Assembly: GCA_934271725.1 (NCBI GenBank)
Contig: CAKQSC010000022.1
Span: 1-15,627 of the forward strand
Reading direction: 5' to 3'
Source: an uncultured Clostridia bacterium
GTDB lineage: Bacteria; Bacillota; Clostridia; Christensenellales; Borkfalkiaceae
DNA length: 15,627 nt
The translations under genes were made by a program, and so were the position numbers. Within the stretch, counting starts at the first letter, position 1; every line of letters begins with the position of its first letter. The notes below the pieces were generated by a model, which had not been told where the DNA came from, did not search any database, and worked only from the letters and a program-made list of their open reading frames with translations. Shown here one piece after another: positions 1 to 6,230 of this stretch.

Positions 1-1026
1 ATAACGGGCAGTTACGGCAAAACGAGCGTAAAATCTATATTGAGCGTTATTTTAAGCGAAAAATACAGAGTTCTTGCGACTCCCAAATCGTACAATACGC
101 CTCTCGGAATAAGCATAGCGACGAAAAGACTAGACTCCACGCACGACGTGTTTATTGCGGAAATGGGCGCGAGAAAAAAAGGAGACATTACCGACCTTGC
201 GGTTCTCGTCAACCCCGATATAGCCGTGCTTACGGGCATTAACGAACAGCACCTCGAAACGTTTAAAGACATAGATACGGTAAAAGCGACGAAGTTCGAG
301 TTGTTTGAACACCTTAAAAAAGACGGCAAAGCCTATTTTTCGTGCGATAACGAATATTCCGTGCAACTTTACGAAGAATTCGAGGGCGAAAAAACGCTTG
401 CCGGGTTAAACGGGGAAAAACACCCGAAAGTTTACGCGAAAAATATCGTTGCGACCAAAGACGGCTCCTTTTTCACGCTTGTTCTCGGCGAAAAAGAAAT
501 CGATTGTCAGACGACGCTTCTCGGCGTGCATAACGTTTCAAATATAGTCCTCGCGTCGTCGGTTGCGTACGATCTCGGACTTCCGCCGTATATGATTGCG
601 TCGGGAATAAACAAGATAAGCGCGACCACGCACAGACTTTCCATTCTTCCCAACAACAAAGGAATAGTTATTATAGACGACAGTTACAACTCCAACTTCG
701 ACGGGCTTAAAAAGGCGATAGAGGTGGTTAAGTCTTTCGATGGAAGAAAGATTATAGTTACCCCGGGTATAGTTGAACTCGGCGACAAGCAGGCGGAGAT
801 AAACGAAGAAGCGGGCAGACTTATCGCAAAAGCGTTCGATAAAATAATCGTCATAGGGAAAACCAACGCGGAGGCTCTCATTAGAGGACTTATGGAAGAG
901 GGCAAAACGGGCGACGACGTAACTTTCGAGAAAAACAGCGACAGAGGCAACGACACGCTTAATAAAATAATAGAGAAAGGGGACGTCGTTTTATTTGAAA
1001 ACGATTTGCCCGATACTTATATCTGA
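1..1026 (+). CDS. murF: MurF-type UDP-MurNAc-tripeptide--D-Ala-D-Ala ligase, 5' end missing
   Basis: Cytoplasmic ATP-dependent Mur ligase that would add D-Ala-D-Ala to the UDP-MurNAc-tripeptide, the last cytoplasmic step in building the peptidoglycan stem. The reading frame is open from base 1 and the first visible residues are the P-loop ITGSYGKTS (GxxGKT/S), so the N-terminal substrate-binding domain and the start codon lie upstream of the window; about 341 residues are visible. Other family marks are NPDIAVLTGINEQHLETF (central domain), TTHRLSIL at the join to the C-terminal domain, and DDSYNSN near 673-696, which matches the DD(T/S)YNAN motif of MurF. The protein ends in LFENDLPDTYI. It is followed by a terminator and then ddl, whose product supplies its dipeptide substrate. 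A close Mur-ligase paralogue cannot be fully excluded without the N-terminus. Confidence 0.85.
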   Translation: MTGSYGKTSVKSILSVILSEKYRVLATPKSYNTPLGISIATKRLDSTHDVFIAEMGARKKGDITDLAVLVNPDIAVLTGINEQHLETFKDIDTVKATKFELFEHLKKDGKAYFSCDNEYSVQLYEEFEGEKTLAGLNGEKHPKVYAKNIVATKDGSFFTLVLGEKEIDCQTTLLGVHNVSNIVLASSVAYDLGLPPYMIASGINKISATTHRLSILPNNKGIVIIDDSYNSNFDGLKKAIEVVKSFDGRKIIVTPGIVELGDKQAEINEEAGRLIAKAFDKIIVIGKTNAEALIRGLMEEGKTGDDVTFEKNSDRGNDTLNKIIEKGDVVLFENDLPDTYI

Positions 1027-1045
1027 CCGTAAAAAACAGACCTCA

Positions 1046-1075
1046 ATCACAAATAACGAATAGAAAACGTATAAT
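1046..1075 (+). promoter_or_regulatory. Possible sigma-A promoter for ddl, overlapping the murF terminator
   Basis: A perfect -10 TATAAT lies at 1070-1075, with a 4/6 -35 (ATCACA, 1046-1051) at an 18-base spacing. The predicted start, near 1081-1083, falls inside the 5' arm of the terminator hairpin at 1078-1099. Transcripts from here would lack most of that arm and escape termination. The -35 is weak, so this is a moderate call. Confidence 0.4.
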
Positions 1076-1077
1076 AT

Positions 1078-1104
1078 AGAGATGCCGTTAAGCATCTCTT
1101 TTTT
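1078..1104 (+). terminator. Rho-independent terminator after murF
   Basis: A perfect 8-bp stem (AGAGATGC at 1078-1085 with GCATCTCT at 1092-1099) closes a 6-base loop and runs straight into a T tract (1099-1104). It lies between the murF stop and the ddl Shine-Dalgarno at 1108, so it should separate murF transcription from ddl. Confidence 0.75.
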
Positions 1105-1116
1105 CGTGAGGTGAAT

Positions 1117-2241
1117 ATGAAAAATATACTCGTTTTTTTCGGCGGAAAATCAAGCGAACACGACGTTTCCGTAATAACGGGGGTGCTTGCCCTGAACGGC
1201 ACCGACCGCGAAAAGTATAACGCCCTGCCCGTGTATATCGACAAGGACGGTTTGTGGTATACGGGTAAAGCGTTGAACGACGTGGAGATTTATAAAAATC
1301 TCGACGTTAAAAAACTTGAAAGGGTAACTCTTCTTGCGGGTGACGATTCGCTTTACGCGATAAAGAACAAAAAACTTAAAAAACTGTGCGACGTTTCGCT
1401 TGCGTTAAACTGTACGCACGGTATGTTCGGCGAGGACGGCACGCTCGAAGGCATTCTTAAACTGTGTAAAATACCTTCCGCTTCGCCTAGCGTTTCGGCC
1501 TCTGCGGTGAGTATGGACAAAGCGCTTTGCAAAGACGTGGCGAAATCGCATAACGTGCATACTTTGCCTTATCTTACGGTTACCGCGAAAGAGTTTTTCT
1601 CGTTAAGACGGCAAACGGTCGAAAAAATCAAAAAGAAGTTCGGTTACCCCGTGATAGTGAAACCGACGAGGCTGGGTTCGAGCATAGGCATCGGCATAGG
1701 TAAGACGGACGAAAGCCTTATAGACGCGCTTTTCAAAGCGTTCAGGTACGACACGACGTGCATAATAGAGAGAAAATTGATAAAGTTTACGGAAGCGAGC
1801 GTAGCGTGTTATTCGTACGGCGGTGAGTTGAAAATATCCGCGCCCGAGGTAGATAAAACCAAAAACGAGATTTTAAACTTTGCCGATAAATACAGTGGCG
1901 GTGGCGAAAAAACAATGAACGGCATAAAGGACGAAAAAACGCTTGCCACGCTTAAACGGTATACGGAAAAACTGTACACCGCGTTAAAGGCGAAAGGTGT
2001 AATCCGCGTAGATTATCTCATAGAAAACGGCAAGGTTTATTTCAACGAAGTAAACGCGGTGCCGGGTTCGCTCGCGTACTATTTTTATTGCGAAAGCACT
2101 TTCGATTTACCCTATTTTTTAAACGAACTGTACGACGAGGCGTTTTCGGAAACCGCCGAAGAAAACAACCTTACGCTCGATTATAAAAGCGACGTTCTTT
2201 CGATAGAGGGCGTTAAAGGGTGCAAAACGAAAAGAGGTTAA
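1117..2241 (+). CDS. ddl: D-alanine--D-alanine ligase
   Basis: A 374-residue ATP-grasp ligase that joins two D-Ala molecules in the cytoplasm to give the dipeptide used by MurF. The N-terminal domain opens with the family signature FFGGKSSEHDVSVITG (residues 7-22). HGMFGEDGTLEG (101-112) and SMDK (132-135) follow, then the ATP-grasp core VKPTRLGSSIG (181-191), and RVDYLIENGKVYFNEVNAVPGS (297-318) with the metal-binding Glu/Asn. K258-Y259 in the omega loop correspond to the Lys-Tyr pair of D-Ala-specific ligases, which argues against a D-Ala-D-Lac enzyme. I chose ATG 1117 because GAGG at 1108-1111 sits 5 bases upstream; the in-frame GTG at 1111 would overlap that Shine-Dalgarno. The C-terminus beyond about residue 345 is a poorly conserved tail, and the frame stays open past the TAA with a heptad repeat. 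Confidence 0.93.
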   Translation: MKNILVFFGGKSSEHDVSVITGVLALNGTDREKYNALPVYIDKDGLWYTGKALNDVEIYKNLDVKKLERVTLLAGDDSLYAIKNKKLKKLCDVSLALNCTHGMFGEDGTLEGILKLCKIPSASPSVSASAVSMDKALCKDVAKSHNVHTLPYLTVTAKEFFSLRRQTVEKIKKKFGYPVIVKPTRLGSSIGIGIGKTDESLIDALFKAFRYDTTCIIERKLIKFTEASVACYSYGGELKISAPEVDKTKNEILNFADKYSGGGEKTMNGIKDEKTLATLKRYTEKLYTALKAKGVIRVDYLIENGKVYFNEVNAVPGSLAYYFYCESTFDLPYFLNELYDEAFSETAEENNLTLDYKSDVLSIEGVKGCKTKRG

Positions 2242-2250
2242 CGGGAAAAT

Positions 2251-2313
2251 CAAGACGGTCGGGCGAAGAAGCAAGATGTTCGGTTGAAAAAGCAAGACGG
2301 TCGGGCGGAAGAG
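2251..2313 (+). repeat. Three tandem 21-base units directly after ddl
   Basis: Three head-to-tail 21-base units begin at 2251, 2272 and 2293, each starting CAAGA; a fourth diverged unit starts CAAATA at 2314. Units 1 and 3 are nearly identical and unit 2 has diverged. Read in the ddl frame, past its stop, they encode the heptads QDGRAKK, QDVRLKK and QDGRAEE. The unit length of exactly seven codons and the open frame suggest present or former coding sequence, although no start codon or Shine-Dalgarno precedes them. Confidence 0.8.
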
Positions 2314-2337
2314 CAAATATATATCGTCCGACGAGGC

Positions 2338-2375
2338 AAGGCGTTAAAGCGTAATGTTATGCTTTAACGCCTTTT
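2338..2375 (+). terminator. Terminator of ddl, overlapping the 3' end of gerAC
   Basis: A perfect 13-bp stem (2338-2350 with 2361-2373, outer bases AAGGCG/CGCCTT) and a 10-base loop are followed by a short TTTT on the plus strand. The right arm lies inside the last codons of the convergent gerAC (GVKA and stop). On the minus strand the bases after the hairpin are not T-rich, so it mainly serves ddl but may also slow gerAC transcripts. Confidence 0.65.
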
Positions 2376-3496
2376 GCGGTTACCTTTTGCTCGTATTTTA
2401 CGTTGGAAAGGAAACCGTTCTTTATCTTTTCGTATTCGGCGGGATATTTTCTGTAAAACGTTTCTCTCAGTCCGAAAAGGTCGGTGTCCGTTTCCGTCGT
2501 TTTACGTATAAGTCCGGACAGAACGGAAACGAATTTTTCTTCCGTAGCCCGTTTTATCTCGTCGGTAAACTCGTAAAGAGGTTCGTCTTTTTCTACGTAT
2601 ACGGAAAAATCTTCAACCTTGCACGTGAGTTCAAAACCTAACGTGAAAGTCGGTGTTTCGCCCTTTTTAACGTAAAGTATGCGTTTGTTTTTCTTTACGT
2701 TGAGAAGGGCGGTTTTGTCTTTTAACGGCACGTTCGTTTCGGAATCTTTTACTTTTTCTTTTAAGGCGTTATAGCAAACCGTTTCGTCGCGGTTCATCAT
2801 AAAAGAGAACGCGCCTTTTTTGAAAACGGCGGTGCTTGTCGCGTCGTAAGTGTAAGTGTTTTTCTCGTTGCCCGTTTTTCCGCTCGAATCGTCGTTTTCG
2901 GCTATAACGTAGGGCATAACGGAACATTCGGAGACCGAATTATGCCCCTGTTTGAAATCTTTTACGTTTGAAGTAACGGTATAGCCCAGTCTGTTTACGT
3001 TGCCGAAAAAGATTTTTTGTAAAGCGAAAGAAGAAAGGTTGTCGAGGGGCGAAAGGGTAAGAAGAAGTTCTTTTGCTCTACCTTTGCAGGCGGTTATAAA
3101 AGAGGAGTCTTGAAGTTCGGTGGAATCTTTGAAAAAAGTAAAAAGCCCCATTGCGTCGTAATCCCCTTTAAGAAAAGAGTCGCCTAAAATTATAAGATTG
3201 CAATAAGACAGTTTGGGGTACCAGCCCGTTATATCGGCAATGCTCGCAATCGCGCCCGAAAGGGTTTTGTCGCTTGCGGAAGCGGTTGCCTTTTCGTTAC
3301 TGCCGTTTTCTTTCGTGTACGACGGAAGAACGATTTGCGCCGTAACGTCGAATTCGCCGTTTTCCGTTTTGTCTATGCCGAGAGCCACTACGATAGCCGT
3401 TTTTTCAACGTTGATAAGCCCGAAATCGTTGCTGAAAAACAAAAGAAATATCGCCGTTATCAGATAAATAAACCATTTTGCTCGTTTAAAGTTCAT
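2357..3496 (-). CDS. gerAC: Spore germination receptor subunit GerAC, without lipobox cysteine
   Basis: The 379-residue C subunit of a GerA-type nutrient germination receptor, which sits on the outer face of the spore inner membrane with the A and B subunits. After a hydrophobic N-terminal segment (about residues 8-22) comes INVEKTAIVVALGIDKTE, the family's opening motif (normally ...DRREINDLAIVLGIGIDK). The C-terminal half carries the GerAC_C domain (about 200-370), including a TLGFELTCKVEDFSVY-type strand. Family members normally have a lipobox ending in Cys just before the DRRE segment. Here the hydrophobic stretch ends LLFFSNDFG, with Ser (AGC) where Cys is expected, so the protein probably stays as an uncleaved membrane anchor. 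The ATG overlaps the gerAB stop (ATGA), with Shine-Dalgarno AAAGGTGA upstream. Its last codons form part of the ddl terminator. Confidence 0.88.
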   Translation of the reverse strand: MNFKRAKWFIYLITAIFLLFFSNDFGLINVEKTAIVVALGIDKTENGEFDVTAQIVLPSYTKENGSNEKATASASDKTLSGAIASIADITGWYPKLSYCNLIILGDSFLKGDYDAMGLFTFFKDSTELQDSSFITACKGRAKELLLTLSPLDNLSSFALQKIFFGNVNRLGYTVTSNVKDFKQGHNSVSECSVMPYVIAENDDSSGKTGNEKNTYTYDATSTAVFKKGAFSFMMNRDETVCYNALKEKVKDSETNVPLKDKTALLNVKKNKRILYVKKGETPTFTLGFELTCKVEDFSVYVEKDEPLYEFTDEIKRATEEKFVSVLSGLIRKTTETDTDLFGLRETFYRKYPAEYEKIKNGFLSNVKYEQKVTAKGVKA

Positions 3497-4542
3497 TTTT
3501 TCACCTTTAAAAATACGGAAAGCATCGGAAGAAGATAATTGAAAGCAATCGCCACGAACGGAAAGAACAGATAGACGGTATCGAGAAGAACGTTAGATTT
3601 GTTGTTGAATACCGTTATGAAAACGAATACTATGCTTACGGGAATAAGCGCGACTGTGAAATCTCGTTTGAAAGTGAAAACTTTTTTAAGGCAAGCGGTG
3701 GCGAAAAGAAGAGGAAGGGTAGAGGCTACCACGCTTGACGCGAGAAGAAGAAATATGGCGAAATAATCGAATCGCGCCGTGTTGGAAAGAAATACGCTGT
3801 AAGCGGAAATCTCGGCAAACGCGAAAATCTTTTCCTGACCGAGGTCGCCGAAAATGGCGTAAAACACGGCGAGAAAAAGCATTACGAGAACGCCGGAAAA
3901 AAGATACGACAGGTTGATTTTCAGTCGCGCGTTTTTTTCAAATATAAGGTCTTTCGACACGAAAAGAAGATAAACGGCGTCTCCGCCCCATAAAAGAGAA
4001 GCGGACAAGCCTTTGAAAAAGGGTGTCGTTCCCGTTCTCAAAAGAGGCATAAACGTAAGATAATTACCGCTCGAAAAAGAAAGAAGAATTAAAATAATCA
4101 CGGAAAGGGCGGATAAAACGGCTGTTACGTCCGAAAGGCGGGCGATCGCCTTTATTCTTTTGGTCGAAACGTAAAATCCGAACAGAAAAAAGGGCAGAAA
4201 TGTAAGAAGATGCGTTTCCGTCTGATAAAGCGAAAGTTCTATATATACCCTTTGCTCGCTTGCGTAGTACAGACATTTGATAATAAAAAACAGGGCGTAT
4301 AAAAAGTATATTATTTTCGTCGGCGCGGTTTTTATTTTCGGCAGAAGTTGGTCGTAAAGGTCTTTTTTTCTTTTTGCCGTAACGAGTATTGCTTGCAGAA
4401 CGATAAAATCGAGAAAAAAAGAAAGGGCGTAGACGAACAATAAATCTCTTCCGCAGTTTCTTACGAGCGCGCTCGGCATCGCAAACACTTTAAGCACGGG
4501 CATAAACGATATAAAGAAAAAGCATATCTGTCTTGTTTTCAT
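3493..4542 (-). CDS. gerAB: Spore germination receptor subunit GerAB
   Basis: A 349-residue integral membrane protein of the APC-type transporter fold, with about ten hydrophobic segments along its whole length. It would be the B subunit of the germination receptor, the one tied to germinant binding in studied species. Sequence identity to named members looks low by eye. The call rests on its length, its topology, the segment DYFAIFLLLASSVVASTLPLLF near residues 258-279, and its place between gerAA and gerAC in the canonical order. The ATG overlaps the gerAA stop by four bases (ATGA), with AAGGAG 8 bases upstream, so translation is probably coupled. Which nutrient it senses cannot be read from the sequence. 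Confidence 0.87.
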   Translation of the reverse strand: MKTRQICFFFISFMPVLKVFAMPSALVRNCGRDLLFVYALSFFLDFIVLQAILVTAKRKKDLYDQLLPKIKTAPTKIIYFLYALFFIIKCLYYASEQRVYIELSLYQTETHLLTFLPFFLFGFYVSTKRIKAIARLSDVTAVLSALSVIILILLSFSSGNYLTFMPLLRTGTTPFFKGLSASLLWGGDAVYLLFVSKDLIFEKNARLKINLSYLFSGVLVMLFLAVFYAIFGDLGQEKIFAFAEISAYSVFLSNTARFDYFAIFLLLASSVVASTLPLLFATACLKKVFTFKRDFTVALIPVSIVFVFITVFNNKSNVLLDTVYLFFPFVAIAFNYLLPMLSVFLKVKK

Positions 4543-5987
4543 TTTTCTTTCTCCTTTTTTATAACCGTTCTCGTGCGGTTTTTACTCCTGAATATCACGG
4601 GGCGTTTAGTCAGTTCTTCGTTGAAACGCTTGAATATGCCGTCTTTTAAATCTTTTTCTATAAGAGGCGCGTACGGGGCGAGAACGGGCGTGTTCAGATT
4701 CTCGAAATCCACGGCGTAAAGGACGATTCCCGCCGAAAGAATAATCATTGCGTAACCGCCCAGCGCGCCCGCGACGATAAGGTAAACGAAACGGAGAACG
4801 GAAAAGGTTTCTTCGAGTTCGGGGGCGGTGTACAGACATATTCCCGAAAGGGCTACTATCATTAAAGTCGGCGCGGATATGATGCCGGCGTTCACCGCCG
4901 TTTCCCCCAAAACCAACCCGCCTACGATGGATATAACCATTCCCACGTGCCTCGGCATTCTGACGCTCGCTTCGTCGAGTATCTCGAATATTATAAGCGT
5001 TAAAAACATCTCGAAAGAGGGCGAAAGGGGTATACCGCGTATACTGCTTATTATGGTAAGAAGAAAATTGAGGGGAAGAAGTTGTATGTGAAACATTTCC
5101 GCGGCTACGAACACCGCGGGGAGTATTACCGCAAGAATAACGGACAGAACCCTTAAACTTCTCGATAAAACGGCGCGGTAGTTGTTGGTGTAATAGTCCG
5201 CAGGGGACTGAAAATCTTCCAAGATGATATATGGTAAAGTAACCGTTATGGGAGAGCCGTCCACAATGACGGCTATTCTTCCTTCGAGAAGTTTTGAACA
5301 TAGAACGTCCGGTTTTTCCGTCGTGCCGTATTGCTTGAAAAGAGAAGTTTTCCGTTTGGTAAGATATCTTGCCACATAAGAGGAATCTAGCACGGCGTCC
5401 GTGTTTATCTCGCTTATGCGCTTTTTAACCGTTTCGGTAAGACCTTCGGGCGTTATTCCTTTTATAGACACAACGCATACGGAAGTCGCGGAGTATTTAC
5501 CGACGGTCAAAAAGTCGAGAGTAAGGTTTTCGCTTTTAATTTTTTGCCTTATCTGCGCGACGTTGGACATAAGGTTTTCGTTGAATCCCGCTCTCGGTCC
5601 CTTTATTACGGAGGAAGTCGGCGGTTCCTCGACGGAGCGGGCTACCACTTTTTTCGCATTGAAAGTTATCGCTTTTCCGTTCCCGTTTAAAAAAAGAGCG
5701 GGTTTGCCGTCGAGCAGGTCTTTAACGACGTCCTCCAAACTTTCCCTTACCTCCGTTTCGGATGCGGAAAGAGTTTCTTTCAAAGCATCGAAACTCAACC
5801 TGCCGTCGAGTTTTTTTATAGGCGTCAGAGCAAGTCTCGTAACCGCTTCCTTATCCGTTACGGAATCGATGTAAAAAACGCAAAGTTTCTTTCCGTTTGC
5901 GTTACGCTCGCAGACTTTCAGGTCGAACGCGTTTATTCTTTTTTTAATCTCTTCGACGTTCTTTTTAAGCGATGGCGAAATATTCAT
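4539..5987 (-). CDS. gerAA: Spore germination receptor subunit GerAA
   Basis: The 482-residue A subunit of the germination receptor, in the spore inner membrane. A soluble N-terminal region (about 1-270) contains LLEGRIAVIVDGSP (233-246) and LEDFQSPADYY (256-266), both typical of GerAA. The membrane part (about 275-430) carries IRGIPLSPSFEMF, EILDEASVRMPRHVG (335-349) and SIVGGLVLGETAVNAGIIS (353-371), the strongest family signature. The C-terminal tail is basic. It heads gerAA-gerAB-gerAC. The start is ATG 5987, but there is no Shine-Dalgarno upstream, unlike most genes here. A sigma-G-like promoter ends so close to this ATG that the message may be leaderless. Expression late in the forespore is the expectation for the family. 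Confidence 0.95.
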   Translation of the reverse strand: MNISPSLKKNVEEIKKRINAFDLKVCERNANGKKLCVFYIDSVTDKEAVTRLALTPIKKLDGRLSFDALKETLSASETEVRESLEDVVKDLLDGKPALFLNGNGKAITFNAKKVVARSVEEPPTSSVIKGPRAGFNENLMSNVAQIRQKIKSENLTLDFLTVGKYSATSVCVVSIKGITPEGLTETVKKRISEINTDAVLDSSYVARYLTKRKTSLFKQYGTTEKPDVLCSKLLEGRIAVIVDGSPITVTLPYIILEDFQSPADYYTNNYRAVLSRSLRVLSVILAVILPAVFVAAEMFHIQLLPLNFLLTIISSIRGIPLSPSFEMFLTLIIFEILDEASVRMPRHVGMVISIVGGLVLGETAVNAGIISAPTLMIVALSGICLYTAPELEETFSVLRFVYLIVAGALGGYAMIILSAGIVLYAVDFENLNTPVLAPYAPLIEKDLKDGIFKRFNEELTKRPVIFRSKNRTRTVIKKEKEK

Positions 5988-5992
5988 ACGAA

Positions 5993-6022
5993 AAGTATGT
6001 TTAATAGTCGCGCTTTATATGT
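5993..6022 (-). promoter_or_regulatory. Sigma-G-like promoter for the gerA operon
   Basis: On the minus strand, ACATA (6022-6018) and CATACTT (5999-5993) are separated by 18 bases, against a remembered sigma-G consensus of about GHATR-18-CATNHTA (one mismatch in each element). The A of the gerAA start codon is the sixth base after the -10 element, so transcription would begin at or next to the ATG. Confidence 0.38.
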
Positions 6023-6062
6023 AAAATATTTTTTCACGAAAGTCAAAAGGGCGTTTGCGGTA

Positions 6063-6071
6063 TGGTATAAT
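6063..6071 (+). promoter_or_regulatory. Extended -10 promoter for the leader ORF and the 180-residue protein
   Basis: TGGTATAAT is a perfect extended -10 (TG-n-TATAAT). No good -35 is present at 16-18 bases, which is common for extended -10 promoters. Transcription would begin near 6078 and give about 70 bases of leader before the small ORF. That leader can form a hairpin, with ACGGAAA at 6080-6086 pairing TTTCCGT at 6103-6109. Confidence 0.55.
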
Positions 6072-6146
6072 GGGTACAGACGGAAAGAGGCGGTTTTCGT
6101 TTTTTCCGTTTAAGCGTCTTGTTAATATATTTTAAGGAGGTAAAAG

Positions 6147-6197
6147 GTGCGGTATACGTTTGTTAAAAGAAGGAGAGGAAAAAGAATCCGGCGTTAG
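6147..6197 (+). CDS. Basic 16-residue leader peptide ORF
   Basis: A GTG-started small ORF encoding MRYTFVKRRRGKRIRR and ending in TAG. It is preceded by the best Shine-Dalgarno in the window (AAGGAGGT at 6134-6141, 5 bases from the GTG) and lies downstream of a clear extended -10 promoter. Nine of its 16 residues are Arg or Lys, clustered in the second half. It is in the same frame as the 180-residue gene 33 bases downstream, and a hairpin covering that gene's Shine-Dalgarno lies between them. This suggests a regulatory leader peptide or a small basic protein. I recognise no homologue; the support is the translation signals and the layout. TAG is the stop of no other gene in the window, so an N-terminal extension interrupted by a nonsense codon is an alternative. 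Confidence 0.5.
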   Translation: MRYTFVKRRRGKRIRR

Positions 6198-6211
6198 CGG
6201 TCGCGCCTTTG

Positions 6212-6224
6212 CCTCCGAGGGAGG
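6212..6224 (+). promoter_or_regulatory. Hairpin covering the Shine-Dalgarno of the 180-residue gene
   Basis: CCTCC (6212-6216) and GGAGG (6220-6224) form a perfect 5-bp GC-rich stem around the 3-base loop GAG, with a possible sixth G-U pair. The right arm is the Shine-Dalgarno for the GTG at 6231. A ribosome stopping at the leader stop (6195-6197) would reach the left arm, so translation of the leader could open or hold this structure. Confidence 0.45.
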
Positions 6225-6230
6225 TTCAAG

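Noticed and set aside
1111..1116. GTG at 1111 as the ddl start
   Set aside because: It lies inside the Shine-Dalgarno GAGGTGA; ATG 1117 fits the spacing and the family N-terminus.
2251..2330. CRISPR array after ddl
   Set aside because: Units are 21 bases head-to-tail with no spacers; it is a tandem repeat.
4606..5301. Long open frame (231 codons) on the minus strand inside gerAA
   Set aside because: An out-of-phase shadow on the same strand, rich in Arg/Ser/His with no family features, lying within a gene with strong motifs.
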